This document shows, in pieces, positions 44,090-52,620 of a DNA stretch of 64,000 nucleotides (its first letter is position 1; every line of letters starts with the position of its first letter). Position numbers and translations under genes: made by a program. The stretch lies in assembly GCF_004745595.1 (NCBI RefSeq), contig NZ_SRLH01000004.1, forward strand, positions 372,001 to 436,000, in the 5' to 3' direction. The DNA comes from Flavobacterium humi. Lineage in GTDB: Bacteria; Bacteroidota; Bacteroidia; Flavobacteriales; Flavobacteriaceae. The notes beneath the pieces were generated by a model that saw nothing but the letters and a program-made list of their open reading frames with translations, made no database searches and was not told the DNA's origin.

Positions 44090-45290
44090 GGTGTAGTGCA
44101 TTTACGTGTGAATAAATAGTTTGGGCATTGCCTAAAATTTTGATAAAGCCTTTGGCGTCTTCTGCGGACCAGGCATTGTTGATCTCTCCGTACTGCCCAA
44201 AGGTCGTATTCATCAGGTCGTGGGGAGATTCGATGCCATCTAACGAGAAATGGTAGGGCTGTAAAGTAACGGCCACTTTTCCTGTTACGGTTTGTTGGGT
44301 ATCTGCCAGGAAAGCTTCAATATTCCTCATGACCGGATCCAGGAACTGGCCTTCGTGGAAGAGCATCCCGTACCAGTTGCCCAATTGTTCTTTCCAGTAT
44401 TGCTGCCATTTGGTAAGCACGTGTTTTTCCAGCAGGTGGTGCGCTTTGATGATGATGAGCGGTGCAGCGGCTTCGAATCCTACTCTTCCTTTGATCCCGA
44501 TGATGGTGTCACCCACATGGATGTCCCTGCCTATGGCAAACGCGCCGGCTATTTTTTCCAGTTGGAGGATGTTGTTGGCCGGGGTGTCTTTGTGGTTGTT
44601 GAGGCCGATGAGTTCTCCTTTTTCGAATTCCAGGATTACTTTTTCGGGTGCTTCTTTTTGCAATTGCGATGGGAAGGCTTCTTCCGGCAGGGGCAAATGG
44701 GAGGTTAGGGTTTCTTTCCCGCCCACGCTGGTACCCCAAATGCCTTTATTGATGGAATATTGGGCTTTTTCCCACGAATAGGGAACACCGTTTTGCTGCA
44801 AAAAGGTTACTTCTTCCTGTCTGGAAAGTTTTAGGTCCCTGATAGGCGTGATGATTTCAATTTCAGGAGCTATAGTTTGGAAGATGAGGTCGAAACGGAT
44901 CTGGTCGTTTCCGGCACCGGTGCTTCCGTGTGCTATGGACGAAGCGCCGATGGCTTTGGCATACTGGATGACTTCCAGGGCCTGGAAAACTCTTTCGGCA
45001 CTCACGGAAAGCGGGTACGTATTGTTTTTAAGCACATTCCCGAAGATTAAGAATTTGATGGCTTTTTGGTAGTATTTTTCAATAATATCCAGGTTGGTAT
45101 GTTGCGTGCTTCCCAACTGGTAAGCTCTTTGGGCTGTTGCTTCCAATTCGGCCTGGGTAAAACCACCGGTATTGACTAAAACGGTATGGACTTCAAATCC
45201 TTGGAGAATCAGGTACTTGAGGCAATAGGAAGTGTCTAAACCACCGCTATAGGCCAATACTACTTTTTTGGGTTCTTTATTTGATGTCAT
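44082..45290 (-). CDS. argG: Argininosuccinate synthase
   Basis: 402 residues. It joins citrulline and aspartate with ATP. The PP-loop is VLAYSGGLDTSYCLKYL at the N-terminus. IAHGSTGAGNDQIRFDL is the second ATP-site signature. It overlaps the upstream GNAT gene by 14 bases and the downstream argC by eight, so translation of these genes is probably coupled. Confidence 0.96.
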   Translation of the reverse strand: MTSNKEPKKVVLAYSGGLDTSYCLKYLILQGFEVHTVLVNTGGFTQAELEATAQRAYQLGSTQHTNLDIIEKYYQKAIKFLIFGNVLKNNTYPLSVSAERVFQALEVIQYAKAIGASSIAHGSTGAGNDQIRFDLIFQTIAPEIEIITPIRDLKLSRQEEVTFLQQNGVPYSWEKAQYSINKGIWGTSVGGKETLTSHLPLPEEAFPSQLQKEAPEKVILEFEKGELIGLNNHKDTPANNILQLEKIAGAFAIGRDIHVGDTIIGIKGRVGFEAAAPLIIIKAHHLLEKHVLTKWQQYWKEQLGNWYGMLFHEGQFLDPVMRNIEAFLADTQQTVTGKVAVTLQPYHFSLDGIESPHDLMNTTFGQYGEINNAWSAEDAKGFIKILGNAQTIYSHVNALHHD

Positions 45291-45912
45291 GGTATTTGTT
45301 TTTTAAGAAAAGTGCCTGTTTGATGCTTTTGAGCCTGGCCAGGACTTTTGTGTTAATGGTATAAGCTGTTTTTTGTGATTTTTTTTCCTGAGGATCGAAC
45401 AACATTCCGGTGCACAGGCACATTTTAAAATCTTTGCTTTGCAGGATTTCAAAATTGGTACAGGTTTTGCAGCCTGCCCAGAAGCTCGGATCGGCAGTGA
45501 GTTCCGAAAAAGGAACAGGGCGGTAACCCAGGTCGGAATTGATCTTCATCACGGCCAGCCCTGTTGTAATCCCGAATATTTTAGCCTCAGGGTACTTTTT
45601 TTGAGAATAGTTGAACACATAGGTTTTTATTTTTTTTGCCAAACCCAAATGCCTGTAGCCGGGATGGACAATAAGCCCCGAATGTGCTACGAATTTTCCG
45701 TGCTGCCAGCTTTCGATATAGCAGAACCCGGCAAACTTTTCGCCTTCCAGGGCAATCACCGCTTCCTGGTTGTCTATTTTTTTTCGGATGTATTCCGGAG
45801 TCCTTTTGGCGATGCCGGTCCCTCTTTGAAGTGCAGATGCCTGGATGGTATCACAAATTTCCTGTGCATAATGATAGTGCTCCTTTTGGGCAATAACAAT
45901 GATTACATTCAT
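45277..45912 (-). CDS. GNAT acyltransferase, first gene of arg operon
   Basis: 211 residues. The GNAT core has the acetyl-CoA loop HPGYRHLGLAKKIK. Being first in the arg operon, with argG, argC, argD, argB behind it, it likely makes N-acetyl- or N-succinylglutamate, the first step. The C-terminal third is odd: a cysteine cluster (WAGCKTCTNFEI, then FKMCLCTGML) that could bind metal or be a redox switch. The start is 53 bases after a perfect hairpin (45965-45985). Confidence 0.85.
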   Translation of the reverse strand: MNVIIVIAQKEHYHYAQEICDTIQASALQRGTGIAKRTPEYIRKKIDNQEAVIALEGEKFAGFCYIESWQHGKFVAHSGLIVHPGYRHLGLAKKIKTYVFNYSQKKYPEAKIFGITTGLAVMKINSDLGYRPVPFSELTADPSFWAGCKTCTNFEILQSKDFKMCLCTGMLFDPQEKKSQKTAYTINTKVLARLKSIKQALFLKNKYHDIK

Positions 45913-45964
45913 TTTAATAATGAGTAAAAAAGATTAATTGAAAATAAAATACGGACGGGAGTTA

Positions 45965-45985
45965 GAAACAAGGCGCACTTGTTTC
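45965..45985 (-). promoter_or_regulatory. Perfect 8-bp hairpin before first arg gene
   Basis: GAAACAAG (45965-45972) and CTTGTTTC (45978-45985) pair around a five-base loop. It is 53 bases upstream of the first arg gene. The bases after it on the minus strand are not a pure T-run (TAACTCCCG follows), so a plain terminator is not proven; a translational or RNA-stability role is as likely. Confidence 0.5.
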
Positions 45986-46142
45986 AGGGAAGAATAACAG
46001 ACCTTACGGCCGGACTGTAGCTGGTACAGCGGGGAAAGAAAAAATAAATGATATGTGGTGAAGTCCTTTCGGGCTTACTAAACCAAATGTTTCCAAAATA
46101 AGGGAAAATAAGAAATGAATAACAATAAGAAAAACTCGGGTA

Positions 46143-46226
46143 CTAGAATTGCGTCCGCTCTGTCCGTGAAGTGGGGATCAGGGTTTTCCGTGAAGAAAGG
46201 TTACTATGTAACTTTGTTGTTTTCAT
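46143..46226 (-). CDS. Possible leader peptide of the arg operon
   Basis: An ATG at 46226 opens 27 codons to a TAG ending at 46143. The product has Arg at positions 13, 21 and 24, all encoded by CGG, and two TTCACGGA repeats in the DNA. Three Arg in 27 before an arginine operon fits a leader peptide, but the ATG is only five bases after the -7 box, so it may be at or before the transcript start and not translated. No Shine-Dalgarno site. Confidence 0.35.
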   Translation of the reverse strand: MKTTKLHSNLSSRKTLIPTSRTERTQF

Positions 46227-46231
46227 TGGGG

Positions 46232-46239
46232 CAAATGTA
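46232..46239 (-). promoter_or_regulatory. Putative -7 box of the arg operon (TACATTTG on minus strand)
   Basis: Full TAnnTTTG match reading leftward. Upstream TTTTTTG is about 15 bases away, a little closer than the usual -33. The only full match I found between the lipoprotein terminator and the first arg gene. Confidence 0.55.
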
Positions 46240-46311
46240 AAATATTTTTCAATACAAAAAATAAAATTTTAAAAAAGTATTACAATTATCTGTTTTGCAG
46301 ATGTTTATATA

Positions 46312-46334
46312 AAAAAAGCACTCCCGGATGAGAG
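46312..46334 (-). terminator. Terminator of lipoprotein gene
   Basis: AAAGCACTC and GAGTGCTTT pair around CCGGATGA or similar, and a T-run follows on the minus strand. It lies between the lipoprotein gene and the arg promoter. Confidence 0.85.
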
Positions 46335-46358
46335 TGCTTTTTGGTATGGAAGAGGATT

Positions 46359-47543
46359 TTACCTCCTGAATTTGTTTCTGCTGATGATGTTCTTGAGTTT
46401 TGCCTTCAGGTCTTCCCCGGTATCGTAAACCATTTGCTCGTTGCTTGGGAATTGCACCGCTTTACGGCTGAAGTACGGCAGGTAACTTTCATCACAGGCA
46501 TTTCGGTCGCCATTGTAATTGGAGTAGATGTTTTCAAAAACAAACTCGCTAGACAACGGAAAAGCTTCAATTAACTGGTTGGTCCTGAAATCGATATAAT
46601 CAACTTTGGCAGTAACTTTACACTCTTTAAATTGCCTGAATTCATAAATATTGATACGGATGGTTTTTAAATTATCCACCTTGATCGGATTGCCCAAACT
46701 GTCTTTAACGGGGTTTCCTCTCGGGTCCAAAAGCAGTTTGTATCCGTCTTTGACCTGTTTTTCCTTGATGAATTCTTTTTCTTTTACTTGTTCCGGCGAA
46801 ATGGCAATCTGGCGGAAGTTTACAATCAGTCCATAATCATAATTGATTCCTTTTTGGCGGTTGCTGTGGTAAACGGTCCATTTGTCGTTCAGGCCGAAAG
46901 TACTGAAATCCAGCAAATCATTCTGCAAACGCCCCGGAATGACCATATTGGTTTCGTTTTTGGTATACACGCTTACAAAATCGGTGCCTTTAAACTGGGC
47001 TTCTTCCATGAGTTGTTTTACGTCTTTATAGCCGGGATTGATGCTTTCCAGGTAGGCAAAATCATCGTAAGCCCTTCTAAAACTCATCTTATCAGTAGTT
47101 TTTAGCAATAATTTAGAGTTGTCGTATAAAAATTTGGACAGGGCATTTTTACTGCTGATGATCTGGTCTGAATAATTATCGAAAGGGAAAATGGCATTGC
47201 GCCCTTCTTTGATTAATGGCAAAGGCAACAACGGACGGATTTTTTCCTGGCGGCTGTTCAGTTGAAGGTAAGTATTGTAGATTTTTTCCAGGTTGGCCGG
47301 ATTGGCGTCTTTGGCAAACATATCGATATTGCGTAGGTCACGTTCTTTGGCTTTGGCGAAAGCTTCTTCGATCAAATACACGTAATCTTGCTTTCCTTTG
47401 GCATTTTTGTTGGTTTTCAGCGCATCGGCAGCCCTGTTGATGGCACCGTCATAATCGCCATCGCTCAGCATGGTCTGGGTTTGTTTGACACCGCAAGCGG
47501 ATACGATAATGAAAAGTGATAGTAAATAGGTAATTTTCTTCAT
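46359..47543 (-). CDS. Lipoprotein with helical repeats, unknown function
   Basis: 394 residues. A lipoprotein signal is clear: MKKITYLLSLFIIVSAC with the lipidated Cys17. The first 130 mature residues are helical and TPR-like (DYDGAINRAADALKTNKNAK). The rest is mixed, with a beta-rich stretch at about 240-350. It should sit in the outer or inner membrane of the envelope. I recognise no named family. Promoter TATATTTG lies 17 bases before the start and a terminator follows. Confidence 0.82.
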   Translation of the reverse strand: MKKITYLLSLFIIVSACGVKQTQTMLSDGDYDGAINRAADALKTNKNAKGKQDYVYLIEEAFAKAKERDLRNIDMFAKDANPANLEKIYNTYLQLNSRQEKIRPLLPLPLIKEGRNAIFPFDNYSDQIISSKNALSKFLYDNSKLLLKTTDKMSFRRAYDDFAYLESINPGYKDVKQLMEEAQFKGTDFVSVYTKNETNMVIPGRLQNDLLDFSTFGLNDKWTVYHSNRQKGINYDYGLIVNFRQIAISPEQVKEKEFIKEKQVKDGYKLLLDPRGNPVKDSLGNPIKVDNLKTIRINIYEFRQFKECKVTAKVDYIDFRTNQLIEAFPLSSEFVFENIYSNYNGDRNACDESYLPYFSRKAVQFPSNEQMVYDTGEDLKAKLKNIISRNKFRR

Positions 47544-47559
47544 AAGAACAGAATTTTGA

Positions 47560-47567
47560 CAAATATA
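47560..47567 (-). promoter_or_regulatory. Putative -7 box (TATATTTG) of lipoprotein gene
   Basis: Full match to TAnnTTTG on the minus strand, 17 bases before the ATG at 47543. Confidence 0.55.
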
Positions 47568-47703
47568 ATTTTTTTTGAGAAGCTATCCGGCCGTCCCCGG
47601 TATCTTTTTGTACTACTTTTTCTGTACCAAAAAAGATGCCGTTTTTTTGTGCTGTTCCGAAAAAAAACCTATTCTGCTGGTTTGCAATTGTAAAGGCATA
47701 AAA

Positions 47704-47726
47704 AAAACTCCCGTTGTAGGAGTTTA
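47704..47726 (-). terminator. Terminator of DUF1579-like gene
   Basis: AAACTCC (47705-47711) and GGAGTTT (47719-47725) pair around CGTTGTA, with A/T runs on both sides; it overlaps the stop codon of the gene at 47724. Confidence 0.65.
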
Positions 47727-48245
47727 GTTTTTTTTAGGCCGGTATTCGAGGTCGTATTCTGCGGTCCAGGTTTTTCCGTCATCATTGGAAATTTCCCCAA
47801 ACTGACGGACTTTCCCTTCTTTTAGTTTGAAGAAGGTAAGCTTCCTGATGCAGGTAATGCCATTCTGGTTTTTAAAGGGGCGGCTTACAAAATGCATGGC
47901 GTCGTTCTCGAAATGGCCGGTCAGGTATTCGGTGCTTCCGCCCGTGTTGTCAACCCAATTTTGCTGCCATTGGCCGGTAGCCGAATTGTAAGTGTTGAAG
48001 CTTTTCCCGCTAAAAACCAATCCTTGTTGTGCCCCGGCAGAAGTCCATTCTTCCAAGACACAGCAATTGTCCAGGATCTTGCTTATTTTGCTGTGGCCCG
48101 CCAGTTTCCCGTTTGCGGCAAAGGCATCCCATTCTCCAATCCAAAAATCAAATTGACGGTATACGGGATCTGTATCGCAGGGTTTTTGGGCCCATGAAAA
48201 AGTGCTTATTAAAAACAAGCATGAGAGTAGCGTAATTTTTTTCAT
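47724..48245 (-). CDS. Secreted DUF1579-like protein
   Basis: 173 residues. Signal peptide MKKITLLSCLFLISTFSWAQ. The first mature part FDFWIGEWDAF followed by CCVLEEWTSAG and WQQNWVDNTGGSTEYLTG is typical of DUF1579-type beta-barrel-like proteins of unknown activity. Four cysteines lie in the mature part (CDTD, NCC, TCI). It is monocistronic between the lipoprotein and fumarylacetoacetase genes. Confidence 0.8.
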   Translation of the reverse strand: MKKITLLSCLFLISTFSWAQKPCDTDPVYRQFDFWIGEWDAFAANGKLAGHSKISKILDNCCVLEEWTSAGAQQGLVFSGKSFNTYNSATGQWQQNWVDNTGGSTEYLTGHFENDAMHFVSRPFKNQNGITCIRKLTFFKLKEGKVRQFGEISNDDGKTWTAEYDLEYRPKKN

Positions 48246-48327
48246 ATAGTCCTTTTTAGGTAAAAAAATAAGAGCAATGTACGGGAATTGCTCTTATTTG
48301 TATGTTAATGAAAATGTAAATTGCTGA

Positions 48328-49611
48328 TTATTTGGTAGGTATCGGAGGCAAAAGTTTGCTTGAAACCTCTCCGAAACCAATCCTTACAGCGTCATTTTTG
48401 CAAAAACCCCTCATGGTAACGGTGTCTCCATCATTGATGAATTTACGTTCGCTGCCGTCTTTCATCTGGATAGGGTTTTTTCCGCCCCAGGTCAATTCCA
48501 GCATAGAACCGAAGCTGTCCTCCGTTGGTCCGGAAATAGTGCCCGAACCCATCATGTCGCCAGAATTGATGCGGCATCCGTTAATAGTATGGTGGGCCAA
48601 TTGCTGGCTCATGGTCCAGTATAAATATTTAAGGTTGGATTGGCATACAATGGTTTCTTCCCCTTTTTCAGGAGTAATCCCTACTTCAAGGTTGATGTCG
48701 AAAGCATGGTCGCCTTCCTGCTGCAAATACGGGAATGGAGCCGGCTCCTGTTTCGGGCTTGCCGTCCTGAAAGGCTCTAAAGCATCCATAGTCACGATCC
48801 ATGGAGAGATAGAAGAGGCAAAGTTTTTAGCCAGGAAAGGCCCAAGAGGCACATATTCCCATTTTTGGATGTCACGGGCACTCCAGTCATTGAGCAGGAC
48901 CATCCCGAAGATGTATTCTTCCGCCTCGTTTACAGGGATGTTCTCGCCCATGATATTGGCATCTGTCGTAATAAAAGCGGTTTCCAGTTCGAAATCGACT
49001 AATTTGGAAGCACCGAAAACCGGCTGCGTTTCGCCATTTGGCAATGTCTGCCCCATCGGGCGGTGTACCGGAATCCCGGAAGGGACAATGGTAGAGCTTC
49101 TTCCGTGGTAGCCAACAGGAATGTGGAGCCAGTTAGGCAACAGGGCATTTTCCGGGTCACGGAACATTTTCCCTACGTTGGTCGCATGTTCTTTACTGGA
49201 ATAGAAATCAGTATAATCGCCTATAAAAACCGGCAATTGCATCTCGATATCCTTCATCCTGAAAATCACAACATCGCGGTGTTTTTTGTTGTCCCGCAAG
49301 ATTGGATTCGTCTCATCGAAAATATCGGCAATACGGTTTCGGACCAATCGCCATGTTTTTTTTCCGTCGGAAATAAAGTCATTCAAAGTGTCCTGCATGA
49401 AGACATCGTCTGTCAAATCTATTCCTTCAAAATAATTTAATTGCTGCAAAGCGCCTAGATCTATCGCAAAATCTCCAATACGCGTCCCTACGGTTACAAT
49501 GTTCTCTTTGGTTAAAAATACGCCAAAAGGGATGTTCTGGATGGGGAAATCGCTGTCAGTAGCTATGTCTAACCATGATTTTCTACTGGGATCGTTAGCT
49601 GTAATGGGCAT
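48328..49611 (-). CDS. fahA: Fumarylacetoacetase
   Basis: 427 residues from the ATG at 49611. It splits fumarylacetoacetate into fumarate and acetoacetate, the last step of tyrosine breakdown. A longer frame to 49659 is rejected: the -7 box at 49648-49655 lies inside that extension, and MPITANDPSRKSWL is the natural start. The N-terminal domain is followed by the catalytic part with DYTDFYSSKEHATNVG, YHGRSSTIVPSG, DFELETAFI and NDWSARDIQKWEY (metal ligands Asp/Glu). No neighbouring tyrosine-pathway genes are seen. Confidence 0.95.
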   Translation of the reverse strand: MPITANDPSRKSWLDIATDSDFPIQNIPFGVFLTKENIVTVGTRIGDFAIDLGALQQLNYFEGIDLTDDVFMQDTLNDFISDGKKTWRLVRNRIADIFDETNPILRDNKKHRDVVIFRMKDIEMQLPVFIGDYTDFYSSKEHATNVGKMFRDPENALLPNWLHIPVGYHGRSSTIVPSGIPVHRPMGQTLPNGETQPVFGASKLVDFELETAFITTDANIMGENIPVNEAEEYIFGMVLLNDWSARDIQKWEYVPLGPFLAKNFASSISPWIVTMDALEPFRTASPKQEPAPFPYLQQEGDHAFDINLEVGITPEKGEETIVCQSNLKYLYWTMSQQLAHHTINGCRINSGDMMGSGTISGPTEDSFGSMLELTWGGKNPIQMKDGSERKFINDGDTVTMRGFCKNDAVRIGFGEVSSKLLPPIPTK

Positions 49612-49647
49612 AAGGTGGTGTGTTTTATATGTTGAAAAATCTTGACC

Positions 49648-49655
49648 CAAATATA
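49648..49655 (-). promoter_or_regulatory. Putative -7 box (TATATTTG) of fumarylacetoacetase gene
   Basis: Full match on the minus strand, 37 bases before the start at 49611. It rules out the longer start at 49659. Confidence 0.6.
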
Positions 49656-49688
49656 TCATAATATGAGGTTTTAGCCAACGTTTTTTTG

Positions 49689-49696
49689 TATTTTTG
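49689..49696 (+). promoter_or_regulatory. Putative -7 box (TATTTTTG) of glyA
   Basis: Full TAnnTTTG match, 27 bases before the ATG at 49723. The two boxes at 49648 and 49689 make a back-to-back divergent promoter. Confidence 0.6.
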
Positions 49697-49722
49697 AACT
49701 CAAATTAATGAAATTCTATAAA

Positions 49723-50997
49723 ATGCAACGCGACGAACAAATTTTTGACCTTATTCTTGAGGAACAAGACAGACAAATCCACGGACTGGAACTTATTGCA
49801 TCAGAGAACTTTGTAAGTGATCAGGTAATGGAAGCTGCCGGTTCCGTTTTAACCAATAAATATGCCGAAGGGTATCCTGGAAAAAGATATTACGGTGGCT
49901 GTGAAGTAGTCGATGTAATCGAGCAGATTGCCATTGACAGGGCTAAAGCGCTTTTCGGTGCCGAATACGTAAATGTGCAGCCGCATTCCGGTTCCCAGGC
50001 CAATACAGCCGTTTTTGCAGCCTGTCTTAAGCCCGGCGATAAGATTTTAGGCTTTGATTTGTCTCATGGCGGGCACCTTACACACGGTTCGCCGGTTAAC
50101 TTTTCGGGGAAACTGTACAATCCTTCCTTTTATGGGGTAGAACCGGAAACAGGAATGCTGAATTACGATAAAATCCAGGAAGCGGCTACCAAAGAACAGC
50201 CGAAATTAATCATTGCAGGTGCTTCAGCATATTCCCGCGACATGGATTTCAAACGTTTCCGTGAAATTGCAGATTCAGTAGGAGCAATTTTAATGGCCGA
50301 TATTTCCCACCCTGCAGGCTTGATTGCCAAAGGTTTGATGAACGACCCAATCCCTCATTGCCATATCGTAACCACAACAACGCACAAAACATTGCGCGGG
50401 CCACGTGGCGGTATGATCATGATGGGTAAGGATTTTGAGAACCCTTGGGGATTGACCACGCCTAAAGGAGAAATCCGTATGATGTCACACGTTTTGGACA
50501 TGTCTGTTTTCCCGGGCAACCAGGGAGGGCCTTTGGAGCATATCATTGCAGCCAAAGCAGTAGCTTTCGGTGAAGCCCTTACAGATGAGTTCTTTACCTA
50601 CGCCATGCAGGTGCAGAAAAACGCCAAAGCGATGGCAGAAGCTTTCGTAAAAAGAGGCTATAACATCATTTCCGGCGGAACAGACAACCACATGATGCTG
50701 ATCGATCTTAGGAATAAGAATATTTCCGGTAAGGAAGCGGAAAATGCTTTGGTAAAAGCGGAAATCACAGTCAATAAGAATATGGTGCCGTTTGATGACA
50801 AATCACCGTTTGTGACTTCTGGGATCCGTGTAGGGACACCGGCCATCACAACACGTGGTTTGGTTGAGGCAGATATGGAAACAATCGTTTCTTTCATCGA
50901 TAAGGTAATCATGAACCATACTGACGAAGCTGTTTTGGAAGAAGTGGCCGACCAGGTAAATGAAATGATGGGCGAGAGAGCTATTTTTGTTTTCTAA
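49723..50997 (+). CDS. glyA: Serine hydroxymethyltransferase
   Basis: 424 residues from the ATG at 49723; an ATG at 49708 would add five residues but lies only 11 bases after the -7 box. It converts serine and tetrahydrofolate to glycine and methylene-tetrahydrofolate. [18 protein letters not shown] and [15 protein letters not shown] open the family; [15 protein letters not shown] carries the PLP lysine. Cytoplasmic. Terminator starts 25 bases after the stop. Confidence 0.96.
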   Translation: MQRDEQIFDLILEEQDRQIHGLELIASENFVSDQVMEAAGSVLTNKYAEGYPGKRYYGGCEVVDVIEQIAIDRAKALFGAEYVNVQPHSGSQANTAVFAACLKPGDKILGFDLSHGGHLTHGSPVNFSGKLYNPSFYGVEPETGMLNYDKIQEAATKEQPKLIIAGASAYSRDMDFKRFREIADSVGAILMADISHPAGLIAKGLMNDPIPHCHIVTTTTHKTLRGPRGGMIMMGKDFENPWGLTTPKGEIRMMSHVLDMSVFPGNQGGPLEHIIAAKAVAFGEALTDEFFTYAMQVQKNAKAMAEAFVKRGYNIISGGTDNHMMLIDLRNKNISGKEAENALVKAEITVNKNMVPFDDKSPFVTSGIRVGTPAITTRGLVEADMETIVSFIDKVIMNHTDEAVLEEVADQVNEMMGERAIFVF

Positions 50998-51021
50998 TAT
51001 CCTCAAATACATACATATAAG

Positions 51022-51049
51022 AAAAATCCCTCGTTTGAGGGATTTTTTT
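51022..51049 (+). terminator. Terminator of glyA
   Basis: AAAAATCCCTC and GAGGGATTTTTTT pair around GTTT. The 31 bases at 51023-51053 are identical to 52594-52624. Confidence 0.9.
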
Positions 51050-51111
51050 ATGCCCTAAAGGCTGTAACTTTTCTCAAATAAACCGTCAAAATAGTACTAA
51101 AATAACTACTA

Positions 51112-51624
51112 ATGAAGTCAAAAATCTTTTACGCATTAAGCATCGGCAACCTGCTGGCCTTTAGTTTCTATCTTTTTTCTTTCACTAACAAAACGACAAC
51201 CACTCTTGATTTCCAGGACAAGATCATCAAGGTAAGAGGTGTTGTCATTGTAGATTCCCTCGGGATTGAACGGGTTATTATGGGTTCGCATTTGCCGGAA
51301 CCTAATTTTGGTAAGAACGGATACGGGAGCAGGGCAAATTCAAGAGGTAAAAACGGGGTTTCGGGCGTGATGCTCTATGATGCGGAAGGACAGGAAAGAG
51401 GAGGCTACGTGACCGATGACAATTTCGGGAACGCCTTCCTGACACTGGATTCCAAAACAAGCATGCAATTATTGCTATTATCCGAACCTCAAGGTGCTGC
51501 AAGCGTCATACTCAACAGTGCCGATAGGAAAAATGTAGTGACATTATCAACCAATGATGAAGATGCGGGCATAAAAGTGAAAAAAAACGATAAAAACATA
51601 CCCTTATATGAAAATGAAAAATAA
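51112..51624 (+). CDS. Membrane-anchored unknown protein
   Basis: 170 residues. One N-terminal hydrophobic helix (LSIGNLLAFSFYLFSF), so the product is anchored in or exported through the membrane. The rest contains IIKVRGVVIVDSLGIERVIM, GVMLYDAEGQERGGY and FLTLDSKTSMQLLLL, a repeating beta pattern without a name known to me. It overlaps the next gene by 17 bases and both sit between two identical terminators. Confidence 0.7.
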   Translation: MKSKIFYALSIGNLLAFSFYLFSFTNKTTTTLDFQDKIIKVRGVVIVDSLGIERVIMGSHLPEPNFGKNGYGSRANSRGKNGVSGVMLYDAEGQERGGYVTDDNFGNAFLTLDSKTSMQLLLLSEPQGAASVILNSADRKNVVTLSTNDEDAGIKVKKNDKNIPLYENEK

Positions 51625-52588
51625 TACGATGCTCTTCGCAGTGCTTTTCCTTTTCACCATAAGCGGAAAGGCCCAGGATATTTTCATTCCTAAAATGACC
51701 AATATAAACCCGGTATCGTACACTGATGTAACCTATATCGGCAGTAAAGACACCGTACTTGTGGGTACTTATAGCGGGCGCATCGCCAAAAGGATAAAGG
51801 GAAACCCGAAAGAAATCCCTGTGGCAAAAATCCAGGATGAAGTCTTTTCCTTAGCCTATCATCCCAAACGAAAGGAAATTGCGGCAGCCACTTTGGAACA
51901 CGGCATCCTTATTATCAATGCCGTTACCGGAAAAACCATTAAAAGCCTGCCTTTGAAAACCACGTGGTCCATTGCTGTTTTCTTTTCCGAAGATTGTAAA
52001 TACCTGGTTACCCAGGACCAGAAAGGAAACCAATACATATGGGACGCGTCCAAAAATTACCAGGTATTGCCGTTGCCGGCTGATTTCCCAAAAGGAACCA
52101 TTATAGCCATCAATACGCAAAACATAGCCACCGTTGTCAGTCCTAATAAAGTGACATATTGGGATAGAAACAATAATACTGTACAAAAAGAGGTTACTGT
52201 AGATTTGAAGAAGTTTGCCGATATGGATACGGAAGGCAATTTCCTGTCCCTGAATTATAATGAATGTACCAAATATAACAGCAATTCGCACACGGTAGCA
52301 TTCAAAGTCAAGCATCCCAACTGGATTACTCATGATGTTGAGGATTACAGTAAAGTTTATGAAGACAATTACAGCATGAACCTGACAACCGCAAAGTTTG
52401 CGCGCAATAAGATGTATACTGCGAGTATTGACCGCTCAATACGCGTATGGGACAAGGCAACCGGGGAACTTTTGAAAACCCTGTCAGACCATAAAGCCAC
52501 CGTACATAAACTCCGGATAGCAAAGGGCGAAAAACAAATGGTTTCCATTGACCTGAAAGGCGGGATCTTTTTTTGGGACCTCGACTAA
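51608..52588 (+). CDS. Secreted WD40-like repeat protein
   Basis: 326 residues. Signal peptide-like start (MLFAVLFLFTISGKAQD). The body has repeated blades with W/D ends, for example ILIINAVTGKTIKSLPL, YIWDASKNYQVLPL and RSIRVWDKATGELLKTL, ending GGIFFWDLD, as in a beta-propeller. It should bind a protein or ligand in the periplasm or outside. Co-transcribed with the overlapping upstream gene. No catalytic motif seen. Confidence 0.8.
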   Translation: MKMKNNTMLFAVLFLFTISGKAQDIFIPKMTNINPVSYTDVTYIGSKDTVLVGTYSGRIAKRIKGNPKEIPVAKIQDEVFSLAYHPKRKEIAAATLEHGILIINAVTGKTIKSLPLKTTWSIAVFFSEDCKYLVTQDQKGNQYIWDASKNYQVLPLPADFPKGTIIAINTQNIATVVSPNKVTYWDRNNNTVQKEVTVDLKKFADMDTEGNFLSLNYNECTKYNSNSHTVAFKVKHPNWITHDVEDYSKVYEDNYSMNLTTAKFARNKMYTASIDRSIRVWDKATGELLKTLSDHKATVHKLRIAKGEKQMVSIDLKGGIFFWDLD

Positions 52589-52593
52589 AATAT

Positions 52594-52620
52594 AAAATCC
52601 CTCGTTTGAGGGATTTTTTT
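52594..52620 (+). terminator. Terminator identical to that of glyA
   Basis: AAAATCCCTC and GAGGGATTTTTTT pair around GTTT, directly after the WD40 gene. It runs into the stop codon of the AraC gene at 52619. Confidence 0.9.

Larger units (their letters stand above)
45913..46226 (-). promoter_or_regulatory. Structured 5' leader of the arginine operon (about 310 nt)
   Basis: Between the TACATTTG box and the first arg gene is a long untranslated region. It holds, in order on the minus strand, a 27-codon ORF (46226-46143), the GAAA-capped imperfect stem AAGCCC/GGACTT (near 46065-46080), a CAGTCC/GGTCTG stem (near 46000-46015) and the perfect hairpin at 45965-45985. No known riboswitch was recognised. 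A cis-regulatory role is inferred from its length, position and folds. Confidence 0.5.

Noticed and set aside
49612-49659. N-terminal extension of fumarylacetoacetase to 49659
   Set aside because: The extension contains the likely -7 promoter box of the gene itself and is not conserved-looking.
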